Shown here piece after piece: positions 37,246-47,553 of a stretch of DNA of 64,000 bases. The notes beneath the pieces are model-generated. The model did no database searches. It was not told where the DNA came from and saw only the letters and a program-made list of their open reading frames with translations. This DNA is from Deltaproteobacteria bacterium (GTDB lineage Bacteria; Desulfobacterota; Desulfomonilia; UBA1062). The number at the start of each line of letters is the position of its first letter. Position 1 is the stretch's first letter. The stretch covers positions 1-64,000 of the forward strand of contig WFSG01000036.1 of assembly GCA_015486075.1 (NCBI GenBank), in the 5' to 3' direction. A program made the translations under genes and the position numbers.

Positions 37246-37261
37246 AGCAAATAATGTACCA
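37246..37261 (-). promoter_or_regulatory. Sigma-54 promoter of the PEP-CTERM gene
   Basis: On the minus strand TGGTACATTATTTGCT fits the consensus TGGYACRNNNNTTGCW at every defined position, with the essential GG and GC correctly spaced. Transcription would start about 24 bases before the ATG. PEP-CTERM genes are often controlled by the PrsK/PrsR pair through sigma-54. Confidence 0.85.
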
Positions 37262-37342
37262 AATATATCTTGTATGAGATCAATATGTTACACAGTACAT
37301 GCCACAAGTTTGACAAGAAATATGTAAAACTTTTCACAATTT

Positions 37343-37360
37343 ATGGAACAATAGTTCCAT
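37343..37360. promoter_or_regulatory. Palindrome, possible activator site
   Basis: ATGGAAC-AATA-GTTCCAT, perfect seven-base arms, about 85-100 bases upstream of the sigma-54 promoter. This is a usual distance for an enhancer-binding protein such as PrsR. It is also 160 bases before PrsT and could act on both. Confidence 0.55.
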
Positions 37361-37519
37361 TTCCTAGGTATATTGGCGCTGTGTGCCATTGAGACGTTTT
37401 TGGGGATACCAGAATATATTTAAACAATAGCAAGGCCTTTTTGACATAGCTTGTTACTTTTACTTTGCACGGATATGTGTTAATTTATGGCAGTAGTCTT
37501 GTGGTATACCGGAGGTGAC

Positions 37520-39793
37520 ATGAAAAGATTTGGCTTTGTATCCCTATTGCTTGTTGTGACTGTTGCTTTTTTATCGGTCGGATGCAGCAAGAGTCCTCAG
37601 GAGAAGAGAACAGCCTATCTAAAGAGTGCGCGGCAATACATGGACAAGGGTAAGTATGGAGAGGCGTCAATCCAGTTCAGGAATGCACTTAAGATAGCCC
37701 CGGACGATGCGGATACCCTGGTCTTGCTAGGGGAGTCTGAGCTTAAGAGACACAGGGTAAGGGAAGCATATCTTGCTTTCTCCAGGGCATCAAAGCTAGC
37801 CCCGGATAACATAAAGGCAAGGCAATACCTTGCATCCCTTCTACTTTTTGGAAAAAGATACAAGGGTGCTATAGAGGAAGCAAAGGCCATACTTAACCGT
37901 GAACCTGAAAACGAAAAGGCCATGGAAATCCTTTCACAAGCGCTTTTCCTTGCAGGAAAGAGGGAGCAAGGTATCAATGAGATGGAAAAGATACTTAAGC
38001 ATAAAAAGCCCAGACAGCCAGTACTCCTAAGCGCCATAGAGATGTACAAGGAGGTAGGCAGGATCTCCGATGCCTTGAAACTGGTTAAAGAAAGCATATC
38101 CATTTACCCCAAATCAGTTAAGCTAAGGCTTATTGCGAGTGACATTTATGCCTCAAAGGGGGATCTCGTAAATGCACGGAAATGGGTCGAGGATGCGTAC
38201 AAGACATCCTCTAGGAACATTGATACTGGGCTGGCCCTTGCATCTTTCTACCAGGCACATGGCATGGATGCCGAGTACAGGTCCATCATGGACGACTTGG
38301 AAAAGCGTTTCCCTAGTGATGCAAGGCCTTACACGCTAGAGGCACATGTTTACAGACAGAAGCATGAGCTTGGAAAAGCCCTAAAAAGCGCCAACAAGGC
38401 CGAAGACCTGGAGAATACCCCTCAGAACAGGTACCTTGTATGCGAAGTCCTAGTGCAGATGGGAAGAGTAAAGCATGCACGAGATATCCTGGAGAGGACA
38501 GTGAAAGACTTTCCATCTTTTCCAGAGACTAGGCTACTCCTGGCACGCATATATCTCAATGGTAAAGAATACGACAAGGCCATTGACCTGATGTCACCGC
38601 TTGTGAAGGAGGTTCCATTGAGGCCCGATGTGGCTTCAGTCGCCGCAAGTGCATATCTTTCAAAAGGTGATATAGATAGGGCACAGGGTCTTGTGAGTAA
38701 TTCGCTCAAGGTATACAAGGCCAGTCCAGCCCTCCATTCTATGATGGCAAGGATAGCCTTTATCAAGGCAAGTTATGGCAAGGTAATAGAACAGGTAGAC
38801 CTTCTCAGGGCCTTGAATGCCTGCAACATGGAGGACTACCTTATAGGGGTTATCTCTGCCATCAAGAAGGGGGATATTAAGAAGGCAGACATGTATGCCG
38901 GCGAGATGCGGAAGACCAGAGGACACTCATGGGCCTCTATCTATGCAACAGCACTTGTATACATGGCAAGGGGACAGGTAAAGGATGCCTATAGGCAGGC
39001 AAGTAAGGCTGTTGGGTCCTGGCCCGAGAAGCCGGAAATCCTGAGGTTGTACGCTGAACTTGCAGAAAAGGTCGAAGGTCTTGACAAGGCTATAGGGCTT
39101 TTAGAAAACACGTGTAAAAAAAGCACGAGTGCATACTGTCACTTAGTGCTCTCTGGTCTTATGGAGAAGAAGGGTGATATAAGTGCGGCCCTGGATCAGA
39201 TAAAACAGGCAATAAGCGAGCAGCCTGGCCAGGTTGGCTTTTACTATGCTCTTGCCTCGTTTTATTCCAGACATAACATGAAAGACAAGGCAATACGTAC
39301 TTACGAGGGCATTGTAAACAAAAATCCTGATGACCTTGCCTCGGCAACAATGCTTGCCCTGATGTATCATTCCAGCGGCAGGTTTGAGGAGGCAAGGAGG
39401 CTGTATACGTACATACTTGACAAGGATCCTTCCAATGTTGTGGCTGCAAACAATCTAGCTTGGATACTTGCCTCGGGTAAGGATAAAACTGACTTGGATA
39501 GGGCCTTGCATCTGGCCCAGCTTGCCAAGGACAGGCTTCCTGGCGATCCAAGGGTGGCTGATACCTTGGGATATGTTTACCTAAAGAAGGGACTGTATGA
39601 CAGTGCGGAAGGGCAGTTTCTCCTTGCACTGGAAAAACTACCCGGTGAACCAAGTGTAGAATACCATATGGCTCAGGCACTGGCATTTCAGAATCGCAAG
39701 AAGGAGGCACTAGGGTATCTCAAGAAGGCCGTGAACAAAGATTTTAGTGAAAAGGACGATGCACAAAAACTTCTATTTAAGTTGGAGAAATAA
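37520..39793 (+). CDS. prsT: PEP-CTERM system TPR-repeat lipoprotein PrsT
   Basis: A 757-residue lipoprotein. ATG 37520 follows GGAGGTGA and yields a lipoprotein signal, MKRFGFVSLLLVVTVAFL then SVGC; a longer frame from 37487 lacks a ribosome site. The mature protein is built almost wholly of tetratricopeptide repeats (for example GKYGEASIQFRNALKIAPDD and GRFEEARRLYTYILDKDPSN). Size and organisation match the PrsT family that occurs in exosortase/PEP-CTERM genomes and is thought to help polysaccharide or protein export in the periplasm. It is divergent from a PEP-CTERM protein. Confidence 0.85.
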   Translation: MKRFGFVSLLLVVTVAFLSVGCSKSPQEKRTAYLKSARQYMDKGKYGEASIQFRNALKIAPDDADTLVLLGESELKRHRVREAYLAFSRASKLAPDNIKARQYLASLLLFGKRYKGAIEEAKAILNREPENEKAMEILSQALFLAGKREQGINEMEKILKHKKPRQPVLLSAIEMYKEVGRISDALKLVKESISIYPKSVKLRLIASDIYASKGDLVNARKWVEDAYKTSSRNIDTGLALASFYQAHGMDAEYRSIMDDLEKRFPSDARPYTLEAHVYRQKHELGKALKSANKAEDLENTPQNRYLVCEVLVQMGRVKHARDILERTVKDFPSFPETRLLLARIYLNGKEYDKAIDLMSPLVKEVPLRPDVASVAASAYLSKGDIDRAQGLVSNSLKVYKASPALHSMMARIAFIKASYGKVIEQVDLLRALNACNMEDYLIGVISAIKKGDIKKADMYAGEMRKTRGHSWASIYATALVYMARGQVKDAYRQASKAVGSWPEKPEILRLYAELAEKVEGLDKAIGLLENTCKKSTSAYCHLVLSGLMEKKGDISAALDQIKQAISEQPGQVGFYYALASFYSRHNMKDKAIRTYEGIVNKNPDDLASATMLALMYHSSGRFEEARRLYTYILDKDPSNVVAANNLAWILASGKDKTDLDRALHLAQLAKDRLPGDPRVADTLGYVYLKKGLYDSAEGQFLLALEKLPGEPSVEYHMAQALAFQNRKKEALGYLKKAVNKDFSEKDDAQKLLFKLEK

Positions 39794-39882
39794 TTGAGAC
39801 TAGGGGCTAGCGTCCCGGGAACCCGCATGCATTTTGATGTACACGGTTTACATCTATATGCAGGTGATGTAGAAAGATTTCA

Positions 39883-40977
39883 GTGGCTGGACGATCGAAT
39901 GTATTGCTAAGGGTGATCAAAGGCTTTACCCTATTGTCAGCTCAGGGCGGATCTTTGTATGCATTATTAATTATTCCTCTGTTACTGTTTCCTTTAAACC
40001 TGCGTGCTTCTTCTTACGAAGGTCTAGGTCCTCTTAATCTTTCGCCCGTTGGTCTATCAGACGTGTTTAGGAGCATTCCTTCCTTTGTGGCACCAAATGA
40101 TCACCCAGAAGGTAAGCTTCAGATTACCTTCACGACCAGAATGATCAATATATGGGCATATCACTTGGTACCTGACGTGTCTCTACCGGTAATTGATCAA
40201 TATCCACCATATCCTTTCCTGTATGGATCTTTCCTGCTTGATATGGAGATCTACCATATGTGCATGAGGGCATCTTTCATGTCATCTCCGAACACAAGGC
40301 TGGAGTTGATAGTCCCAGTCGAATACCAGGGTGGTGGTATAACAGACCGTCCGATAGAAGGCTTTCATAGGTTATTCAATCTTACCCAGCACAGACGTGA
40401 TCAATGGCCGAGGTCCCGTTGCTACTTTATGTTCGTAACGCCATACGGGCAACGTGTAACCTATGGCAGTGGCGATATAGGTGGTTTTTACATAGGCAAC
40501 ATAGGCCTGGGGGGGAGCTGGAAGATAAGGGCCTCATCCCCGGCCCTATCTTTAAGACTTCTGGTGAATCTCCCCACCACAAACGAGCCCTATCCGTTTG
40601 ATGAGGGACTCAGTGTTACTGCTCAGGCATCTTTAAGCTGGAGACACGGGAACCTATTCTTCTACCATGGCCTTGGATACACGTGGTATGAGTCGGACAA
40701 AAGGTATATTGATGTCAAGACAGGAAGGTTCTCCTTCATGACAGCCATTGAGTATGCTATGACACGTAACTTCTCAATAGTCTTAAACAGTATTGCTGCA
40801 TCACCTACCGCCGACTATCCGGAGCTGGAGGATTATATTGTAGAGGTGTCTGTTGGCCTTAAGAAGAGGTTAAAGACGAGCACTGTCGAGTTTGATCTGA
40901 TAGAGAACTTACTTTATTACGATAACAGCCCTGATTTTGGCTTGCAACTATCCATAAAGACCCCAGTTAATTGGTGA
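39883..40977 (+). CDS. DUF3187-family outer-membrane protein
   Basis: A secreted beta-rich protein of up to 364 residues. A late hydrophobic signal (LYALLIIPLLLFPLNLRAS, about 25-43) suggests the true start lies downstream of GTG 39883, but no better codon has a clear ribosome site. GLGPLNLSPVG and the segment VPVEYQGGGITDRPIEGFHR are the DUF3187 landmarks, and strand-like stretches continue to the end (DFGLQLSIKTPVNW). Function unknown; an outer-membrane porin-like barrel is inferred. It starts 90 bases after prsT and may share its transcript. Confidence 0.72.
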   Translation: MAGRSNVLLRVIKGFTLLSAQGGSLYALLIIPLLLFPLNLRASSYEGLGPLNLSPVGLSDVFRSIPSFVAPNDHPEGKLQITFTTRMINIWAYHLVPDVSLPVIDQYPPYPFLYGSFLLDMEIYHMCMRASFMSSPNTRLELIVPVEYQGGGITDRPIEGFHRLFNLTQHRRDQWPRSRCYFMFVTPYGQRVTYGSGDIGGFYIGNIGLGGSWKIRASSPALSLRLLVNLPTTNEPYPFDEGLSVTAQASLSWRHGNLFFYHGLGYTWYESDKRYIDVKTGRFSFMTAIEYAMTRNFSIVLNSIAASPTADYPELEDYIVEVSVGLKKRLKTSTVEFDLIENLLYYDNSPDFGLQLSIKTPVNW

Positions 40978-41059
40978 AAATAGCAAGTCCTTTTTGAGAC
41001 CCATTGAGTAGTCTCCATGCATAAAGAAACCAGAGGTGGAGTCAGCATGGGGGGCGCGG

Positions 41060-43624
41060 TTACAAGGTTAGAACATCAAGTACCATGTCAGATACGGTCT
41101 CAACTGCAAATGGTTTCTCAAGGAATCCCTTTGCACCCATCGCCTTTAGCTCTGGCAGCTGCTCTTTAATGGAATATCCTGTTGATATGATAACCTTTGC
41201 AGAAGGATCCATTTTCATGAGTTGTTTTAGTATCTCCTTGCCAGATAACCTAGGCATGGAAAGGTCGAGAATAACCAGGTCTACCGGACCTTTCTCTCTA
41301 TATATCTCAAGTGCATCGTTACCATCCAGGGCTGTAAGCACGTGGTAGCCTCTTGCCTCAAGTATGGTTTTTAGAAGGTTCACGATCATCTCTTCGTCAT
41401 CAACGACCAGTATTGTTGCATCTCTTTTGGTATCGCCGTATGCTGGCCCTGCTTCTTTCTTGACCTCGGGTAGATTTTCATCACGGGGTAGGTATACAAA
41501 AAAACTGGTGCCTGACCCAGGGGTGCTCTCTACCTCTATCCAACCTGCATGTTGTTTCACTATACCCATAACTGTTGAAAGGCCTAACCCTGTACCTTTT
41601 TCTTTTTCCTTTGTAGTAAAGAAAGGCTCAAAGATATGCCTCATGGTATTCTGCTCAATACCCTTTCCATTGTCACTAATACCTATGACCACAAAACTAC
41701 CCCTTCTTGCCTCAGGGTGCATTGGTGCGTTTTCCTCGTCTATATTGATGCCTTTTAGGCTCAGTGCTATCCTGTAATCCTTTGTAACAACACCATCAGG
41801 CGAGTTGTTCATTCCCTCCTCCATGCACTCCATTATGGCATCCCTCGCATTCACAACCAGGTTCATTACCACCTGTTGCATCTGGCCAGGGTCTGCAGTG
41901 CATATCCACTTGCCCGGCTCTATATCTGTTACCAGCTCTATACGGCGATCAATGGTCTGGCGTAATAGGTCTGCTGTGTCTGATATAATCTGTGCAAGGT
42001 CAAGCCTTTGAAATTCAGTACGTGCCTTTCTGGAGAAGAGTAGGATCTGTTGTACAAGTTCGGCCGACTTGTTAGATGCCATGAGTGCATTGTTTATGTA
42101 ACGTTTTAAGACGTCAGGTGCATGCATACTTGCAATGCTTAGGTTGCCAGTAATAACCGTAAGCAGATTATTGAAATCGTGGGCAATGCCACCCGCAAGC
42201 CTGCCTATGGCCTCCATCTTCTGGGATTGTTGGAGTTGTTCCTCCATGACCCTTTTTTCTTCCTCAATCATCTTTGCCTCGGTTACATCAACAAAGGAAC
42301 ACATAAGAGCCATGGGCTTGCCATTGCTATCCTTTATAAGTGTTGTTAGGAGATGGACGGTTCTTATGCTTCCGTTCTTTGTTTTGGCCTTTAGATCTCC
42401 TATCCAGCTTCCCTTGACTAGTACTTCCTGCATGATGGCATTCGCCACGTCTGGGGAGGCTGCAAACATGATGGCAGGCTTTCCTATTATCTCCGATGCA
42501 TCCTGCCCACCCCACATCTCTAGGAACGCGTTATTTATATATGTGATATTACCGTCAAGGTCACCAATGGCCACCCCGTTTATGGAGGACGATATGGCAA
42601 TATCCTTTATCTTTATCTCCTCCTCTATGCGCTTGCGTTCGGTTACATCAACCACGAAACCATCAGCATAAAGGGGCTTGCCATTATTGTCCCTGTGCAG
42701 GGTGGAGAAGATATGGCACACAATGGGTGTGCCGTCTTTTTTCTTGAGATTGAGCTCGATCCCCTTGACGTAACCCTTTTTCAGCATTTCTTCTATGAAG
42801 ACCTTTCTCTCTTCAGGGTTTACGTAGAGATCTTTTACTTTCACCTTGAGAAACTCATCATCACTATCATAGCCAAATATATGGGCCATCTCAGGGTTTG
42901 CCATTATGAAAGAGCCTGATGGATCTAACGTGTTTCTATATACTCCAACCGGGGCTGTCCTGAGTATCAGTCTAAATTTTTCTTTACTATCCTTAAGCCT
43001 AAATAATGTATATCTTCTTGTTAGTTCGTAGACTATAACGATCATAAAAAGTGCGGACGTTGAGGTGGTTGCACATAGTACCTTGAAATATGACATGCGT
43101 TCTGCTGGAACCAAATCAGGGACATGATAACCTAGGTGATCTAGCAAGAAGAAAATGATAATCTCTGCCACAAATATCCCGCTCCAAGCTAGACCTGATC
43201 CAAGGCCTGTCATGAAAATCGCACAGATAGGTATGAGCACGAGCCATGTCACTGTGTGTATCGACCATAACCCGCCTGTAAAATATTCATCTATCAAAAC
43301 CACAATAAAAAAGATGATTAGGCCGAACTGCTGCACACGGTAGATGTTTTTCCCGGTTGTCAAGAGCCAAAGGAACCAAACACCCAGAATAGCGCCTGCT
43401 ATGAGGTTGTAGCCAAGTAAGGATATGCCCCACGAGATATAAACGTATGCCCAGAATATGCTGGATAGAATTAGGCCCATACCGAGTATTAGGGTTGAAA
43501 TTCCTCTCTGTAAGATCTCAGGGTCCTGTATGTCGGACCATTGATCAGGGAAGAGCTTGGGCAATCCTTTTTTTGCAGCAGCATGAGACAGATCTATACC
43601 CATATTCTCTAGTATTCGGCACAT
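41060..43624 (-). CDS. Hybrid histidine kinase, 6-7 TM sensor with two PAS domains
   Basis: An 854-residue membrane kinase. An N-terminal block of about six hydrophobic helices (40-210) is followed by PAS 1 (about 225-340), PAS 2 (about 345-460), the HisKA domain with phospho-acceptor His in [14 protein letters not shown], and the ATPase with N-box [15 protein letters not shown] and [12 protein letters not shown]-terminal receiver has its phospho-Asp in [13 protein letters not shown] and Lys in FLEKPF. A separate output partner is not adjacent. It ends convergent to the DUF3187 gene. Ligand unknown; it lies within the PEP-CTERM zone but is not of PrsK type by my reading. Confidence 0.9.
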   Translation of the reverse strand: MCRILENMGIDLSHAAAKKGLPKLFPDQWSDIQDPEILQRGISTLILGMGLILSSIFWAYVYISWGISLLGYNLIAGAILGVWFLWLLTTGKNIYRVQQFGLIIFFIVVLIDEYFTGGLWSIHTVTWLVLIPICAIFMTGLGSGLAWSGIFVAEIIIFFLLDHLGYHVPDLVPAERMSYFKVLCATTSTSALFMIVIVYELTRRYTLFRLKDSKEKFRLILRTAPVGVYRNTLDPSGSFIMANPEMAHIFGYDSDDEFLKVKVKDLYVNPEERKVFIEEMLKKGYVKGIELNLKKKDGTPIVCHIFSTLHRDNNGKPLYADGFVVDVTERKRIEEEIKIKDIAISSSINGVAIGDLDGNITYINNAFLEMWGGQDASEIIGKPAIMFAASPDVANAIMQEVLVKGSWIGDLKAKTKNGSIRTVHLLTTLIKDSNGKPMALMCSFVDVTEAKMIEEEKRVMEEQLQQSQKMEAIGRLAGGIAHDFNNLLTVITGNLSIASMHAPDVLKRYINNALMASNKSAELVQQILLFSRKARTEFQRLDLAQIISDTADLLRQTIDRRIELVTDIEPGKWICTADPGQMQQVVMNLVVNARDAIMECMEEGMNNSPDGVVTKDYRIALSLKGINIDEENAPMHPEARRGSFVVIGISDNGKGIEQNTMRHIFEPFFTTKEKEKGTGLGLSTVMGIVKQHAGWIEVESTPGSGTSFFVYLPRDENLPEVKKEAGPAYGDTKRDATILVVDDEEMIVNLLKTILEARGYHVLTALDGNDALEIYREKGPVDLVILDLSMPRLSGKEILKQLMKMDPSAKVIISTGYSIKEQLPELKAMGAKGFLEKPFAVETVSDMVLDVLTL

Positions 43625-43742
43625 TAGAATCCAGAGTTTAGGCCTGTGATAATTGCAGCCAGAAGGGACGATTAATGGATTGTTTGCTCAATGGTGTTAC
43701 CTGATCTAAGTATGGGGACCAATAAGAGTGGCCAATAAGCTT

Positions 43743-43771
43743 TTGACAATATGGCACATATTTGATATATA
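43743..43771 (+). promoter_or_regulatory. Sigma-70 promoter upstream of the sugar transferase
   Basis: TTGACA (43743-43748), 17-base spacer, TATATA (43766-43771). Both boxes are near ideal. It lies in the 374-base gap after the kinase gene and points to the sugar transferase, leaving a leader of about 220 bases in which I see no gene or riboswitch. Confidence 0.68.
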
Positions 43772-43779
43772 CATATCAA
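43762..43779. promoter_or_regulatory. Palindromic operator overlapping the -10 box
   Basis: TTGATAT-ATAC-ATATCAA, perfect seven-base arms spanning the -10 hexamer and start region of the preceding promoter. A bound dimeric repressor would block it. No regulator gene is adjacent. Confidence 0.55.
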
Positions 43780-43998
43780 GAAGGTGGATCTTGGATATTG
43801 TTCAGAAAACCCTTATATTTAAGAGCCGCTTAATCTTGCAGTGAGCTTTAATCATCCATTGTAATGGTCGGGAATTCGATGTGGGTATAAATGCCGGGCA
43901 TGTAAACGCGCTATACTTGCATTCAAACAGGTCCACGGCAAAGGGGCCTGGATAACTGCCCTTATAGAACTTAGTTAACAGACCGAAGGATTTTAATA

Positions 43999-45348
43999 AT
44001 GAGCGGACAAAGGGGAAGCGTACTAATCGCCTTTATTGATTTTCTAACTGCACTTGTTGCAGTATTCGTTGCCAAGGCTATATCTGTACACTTACCTGGC
44101 CTATGCTTGCCAGATAGGTTGCTATTCGGTAAGGCTGTCATACTGGCCACTATACTCGTTATATGCTATCATTACCAGGACCTGTACAACAAGAATTCCC
44201 TGAAAAACCTCCCGGAGATACTTTCCTCCATGCTTATAGGAACCGGGACCTTGCTTTTCGTACTTGGGCTCCTGTATTACCTTATACCTGGGATAGACCT
44301 AGAGAGAAATGTCCTGCTCGTGGCACTTTCCGTGTTATTCGTGGAGGGTCTCGTGTTACGTTTACTTTATTCTGACCTCATATACAGAAAGTATGGAAAC
44401 TCAAGGGTCCTCATACTTGGCTGTGGTAAGTCTGCAGGCCATCTTATAGAGGAAATCAGGGATTCATATCCTGTGAGCTTTATTGGGTACGTGGGTGAAA
44501 GGCATGGATCCCTACCAATCGAGTACCTTGGGGGCATAGAAGACCTGCCTGGCATAGTTGAGAAGGTGGAGCCAGACAAGCTGGTTGTTGCCCTGGATGA
44601 CAGGAGGGGTAACCTGCCTTTCAGTACGTTGCTCCACATAAAGACAATGAGATGTGACGTGGTTGACGTAGCAACATTTTACGAGGAGCTTACAGGGAAG
44701 ATCCTGGTAGAAGAGATAAGGCCAAGTTTTCTGATATTCTCAAGGGGATTCATGCATTCCCAGTTCATGGATATCTCGAAGAGGGCCTTTGATGTATTAC
44801 TGGCTGTTCTTATAATGATTATTGCATCGCCGGTTATGTTGCTTACTGCAGTCGCCATATACATAGAGTCAAGAGGCCCTGTCTTTTACCTCCAGGACAG
44901 GGTTGGATACAAGGGAAGGGATTTCAGCATAATAAAGTTTCGCTCAATGGTAAAGGATGCCGAAAGGCATGGTCCAAGCTGGTGCAAAGAGGATGATCCA
45001 AGGGTAACACGGGTCGGTAGGTTTATAAGGAAAACACGTATAGACGAGCTTCCCCAGGTAATAAACGTTTTGAAGAACGAGATGAGCTTTGTCGGTCCGA
45101 GGCCTGAGAGAAGGTTTTTCATCAGCAAGCTTGAGGAGAACATACCTTACTATGGAATAAGGTTGAACGTTAAACCGGGTGTAACCGGATGGGCGCAGGT
45201 AAATTACCCTTACGGTGACTCTGTTGATGATGCCAAGGAAAAACTTAAGTATGAGCTCTACTACATGAAAAACAGATCCCTCTGGCTTGACCTTGTAATA
45301 ATAATCCAGACAATCAAGATTATGCTAAAGGGCAGGGGGGGGCAGTAA
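43999..45348 (+). CDS. Exosortase-system sugar transferase, EpsB/WbaP type
   Basis: A 449-residue polyprenyl-phosphate sugar-1-phosphate transferase that starts exopolysaccharide repeat units on the lipid carrier. Four hydrophobic N-terminal helices (10-125), a Rossmann-like CoA-binding-type segment (RVLILGCGKSAGHLIEEI), a fifth membrane helix (AVLIMIIASPVMLLTAVAI), then the catalytic domain with DRVGYKGRDFSIIKFRSM, RIDELPQVINVLKNEMSFVG and KPGVTGWAQV. The pattern is that of TIGR03013, the form tied to PEP-CTERM/exosortase loci. Its neighbours fit, but the other eps genes and exosortase lie outside the window. Confidence 0.92.
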   Translation: MSGQRGSVLIAFIDFLTALVAVFVAKAISVHLPGLCLPDRLLFGKAVILATILVICYHYQDLYNKNSLKNLPEILSSMLIGTGTLLFVLGLLYYLIPGIDLERNVLLVALSVLFVEGLVLRLLYSDLIYRKYGNSRVLILGCGKSAGHLIEEIRDSYPVSFIGYVGERHGSLPIEYLGGIEDLPGIVEKVEPDKLVVALDDRRGNLPFSTLLHIKTMRCDVVDVATFYEELTGKILVEEIRPSFLIFSRGFMHSQFMDISKRAFDVLLAVLIMIIASPVMLLTAVAIYIESRGPVFYLQDRVGYKGRDFSIIKFRSMVKDAERHGPSWCKEDDPRVTRVGRFIRKTRIDELPQVINVLKNEMSFVGPRPERRFFISKLEENIPYYGIRLNVKPGVTGWAQVNYPYGDSVDDAKEKLKYELYYMKNRSLWLDLVIIIQTIKIMLKGRGGQ

Positions 45349-45389
45349 GGGATCAGTCATTGGATTTGGCATGAGAAACACCTAGGATC

Positions 45390-46136
45390 TTATGGAACGC
45401 TTAGCACGTATGGTCCGTCTTCTGTAATGGCAATGGTGTTCTCGAAGTGAGCTGACAGGCTTCCGTCAGCGGTTACAACTGTCCATCCATTATTAAGCAC
45501 CTTAACCTTCCACGTACCCATGTTTATCATAGGTTCTATCGCAAATGTCATGCCTTTTTTAAGGACAGGGCCTGTACCTGGTTTGCCGAAATTTGGTATC
45601 TGTGGGTCTTCGTGAAGCTTCTTACCGATACCGTGGCCTACAAAGTCTCTTACAACCCCGTATCCAGATGACTCTGCGACCCTTTGCACGGCAGCTGAAA
45701 TATCATAAAGGTGGTTCCCAGGTCTTGCTTTGTCTATTCCGGCCTCTAGTGCTTTTCTAGTGATGTCAATAAGACGCCTTGCATCGCTTGATATCCTTCC
45801 CACAGGAAAGGTTCTTGCAGCGTCTGCATTGAAGCCGTGCTTTATGGCGCCCACGTCAATGCTGATTATATCACCTTCCTTTAGTTTTCTCGCCCCAGGT
45901 ATTCCATGTACCACCTCATTGTTTACTGATGCGCAAATAGTGGCTGGATAACCCCTGTATCCCTTAAAACCAGGTTCTGCATTGTGTGACCTTATGAAGA
46001 GCTCTGCCTCCTGGTCAAGCTCGTAGGTAGTTATGCCGGGTTGTATGAACGGCCTAAGATGCTCAAACAGAAGGCCAATGATGCGGTTGACTTCACGCAT
46101 GAGCTCTATCTCTTGCTTGGTTTTTATTGTGATCAC
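45390..46136 (-). CDS. map: Methionine aminopeptidase, type I
   Basis: A 248-residue enzyme removing N-terminal Met. The five metal ligands can be placed: Asp in SIDVGAIKHGF, Asp in NADAARTF, His in VGHGIGKKLHEDPQ, Glu in FAIEPMIN and Glu in HFENTIAIT. No zinc-finger extension, so class Ia. It lies three bases after hisG, an unusual partner, and probably shares the hisI-hisG transcript. Confidence 0.96.
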   Translation of the reverse strand: MITIKTKQEIELMREVNRIIGLLFEHLRPFIQPGITTYELDQEAELFIRSHNAEPGFKGYRGYPATICASVNNEVVHGIPGARKLKEGDIISIDVGAIKHGFNADAARTFPVGRISSDARRLIDITRKALEAGIDKARPGNHLYDISAAVQRVAESSGYGVVRDFVGHGIGKKLHEDPQIPNFGKPGTGPVLKKGMTFAIEPMINMGTWKVKVLNNGWTVVTADGSLSAHFENTIAITEDGPYVLSVP

Positions 46137-46139
46137 GGA

Positions 46140-47012
46140 TCAGATGACCTTCTTTAGGGTGTACTCTATAATCCCCTGCGCACCTGCCTTTAGTAGCCTT
46201 GGTATGAGTTCTCTTGACTGGGATTCCCTTATTATGGTCTCAACCGAATACCAGTTGGGATCATGTAGCGAGGCTATTGTAGGAGATGTTATTGCAGGTA
46301 ACAGGCCTATTATGGTATCCAGCCTGTCCTTTGGCACATTCATCTTGAGGCCCGTCATGTCCTCGGCCTGTATAGCTGATTTCAGCATGAGGGCTATCTG
46401 TTCCATCTTGGCACGTTTTTTCTCATCGGCCCAAGAATTTCTGTTTGCTATGAGTTTTGTGTTGGTTACCAGGAGCTCATGTATGATCCTTAGGTTGTGA
46501 GCCCGTATAGTGGATCCGGTCTCGGTTACCTCCACGATTGCATCGGCTAGCCCATCAACTACCTTTGCCTCGGTTGCTCCCCACGAAAACTCGACCTCTA
46601 CGTTTATATTCCTTTGCCTGAAGTACTTCTTAGTGAAGTTTACAAGCTCAGTGGCTATCTTTTTGCCTTCCAGATCCTCAAGTTTTTCAATGCCTGAGTC
46701 CTCAGCAACAGCCAATACCCATCTGGCTGGCTTGTTCGTTGATTTCGAATACACGAGGTCTGTAACCTCATATACGTCTGACTCGTTTTCGAGTATCCAG
46801 TCCTTGCCTGTAAGCGCAATGTCAAAGATGCCTGACTCCACGTACCTGGATATCTCCTGTGCCCTTACCAGGGCGCACTCGATATCAGGGTCGTCAATGG
46901 ACGGGAAATAGCTCCTCGAGGATGTAACTATCTTCCAGCCTGCATTCTTGAACAAATCTATGGTAGAATTCTGTAGACTACCTTTTGGTATGGCAAGCCT
47001 TACAATGCTCAT
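46140..47012 (-). CDS. hisG: ATP phosphoribosyltransferase, long form
   Basis: A 290-residue enzyme for the first step of histidine synthesis. [17 protein letters not shown] opens it, and [15 protein letters not shown] is the PRPP-binding signature. The last 75 residues ([20 protein letters not shown] onward) are the ACT-like domain that gives histidine feedback inhibition, so the hexameric long form independent of HisZ. It overlaps hisI by four bases. Confidence 0.96.
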   Translation of the reverse strand: MSIVRLAIPKGSLQNSTIDLFKNAGWKIVTSSRSYFPSIDDPDIECALVRAQEISRYVESGIFDIALTGKDWILENESDVYEVTDLVYSKSTNKPARWVLAVAEDSGIEKLEDLEGKKIATELVNFTKKYFRQRNINVEVEFSWGATEAKVVDGLADAIVEVTETGSTIRAHNLRIIHELLVTNTKLIANRNSWADEKKRAKMEQIALMLKSAIQAEDMTGLKMNVPKDRLDTIIGLLPAITSPTIASLHDPNWYSVETIIRESQSRELIPRLLKAGAQGIIEYTLKKVI

Positions 47013-47386
47013 GAGCCGTATACCTCCTCTGGATCAAATATCTTCACGCCGTCTATGACCAATGATCCGTTCTCAAGCCTCCTAAAAAAACACGACCTGT
47101 AACCAAGGTGGCATGCAGCTCCACCGACCTGCTCGACCTTTAGCAAGACAGTATCGTTGTCACAGTCTATTCGTATCTCCTTTACAAGCTGTACATTGCC
47201 GGATTGTTCGCCTTTTCTCCAAAGCGTTTTCCTGGATCTGCTGTAATAGCATGCCCTCATGGTCCTGACGGTTTCCTCAAAGGCCTGTTCATTCATGTAG
47301 GCCAGCATTAACACCTCGCCAGTCTTGCTGTCTTGCACGATTGCCGGTACTAGGCCACCCTGTTTCTTAAAATCTAAAAAGACCAT
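47009..47386 (-). CDS. hisI: Phosphoribosyl-AMP cyclohydrolase
   Basis: A 125-residue enzyme of the third histidine step. Metal ligands are DCDND and the Cys pair in [27 protein letters not shown] is the conserved core. The HisE pyrophosphohydrolase domain fused in enterobacteria is absent and no hisE is adjacent. It heads the hisI-hisG-map run. Confidence 0.95.
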   Translation of the reverse strand: MVFLDFKKQGGLVPAIVQDSKTGEVLMLAYMNEQAFEETVRTMRACYYSRSRKTLWRKGEQSGNVQLVKEIRIDCDNDTVLLKVEQVGGAACHLGYRSCFFRRLENGSLVIDGVKIFDPEEVYGS

Positions 47387-47553
47387 AAAGTATATCCCCT
47401 TTATGAAGTATATTGCCCTTATCAGTATGAGTGCCTAGGTGTCAAGAATTCATTGTCCATCTACCATAGCTTGGCGATTTAGATCTCCTGACCAAGAAGG
47501 AGTGTTTTTGAATGCCTAATGTATTCTATGCCATGCCCCAGTGTTTAATATAG

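Noticed and set aside
37482..37510. TGGCAGTAGTCTTGTG upstream of prsT as a sigma-54 promoter
   Set aside because: Three or four consensus mismatches including the -12 C.
39159..39710. 183-codon frame antisense to the TPR lipoprotein gene
   Set aside because: Pro/His/Cys-rich composition; opposite to clear TPR repeats.
43752..43767. TGGCACATATTTGATA as a sigma-54 promoter
   Set aside because: The -12 GC is missing and the spacing is one base short; a sigma-70 promoter fits the same bases better.
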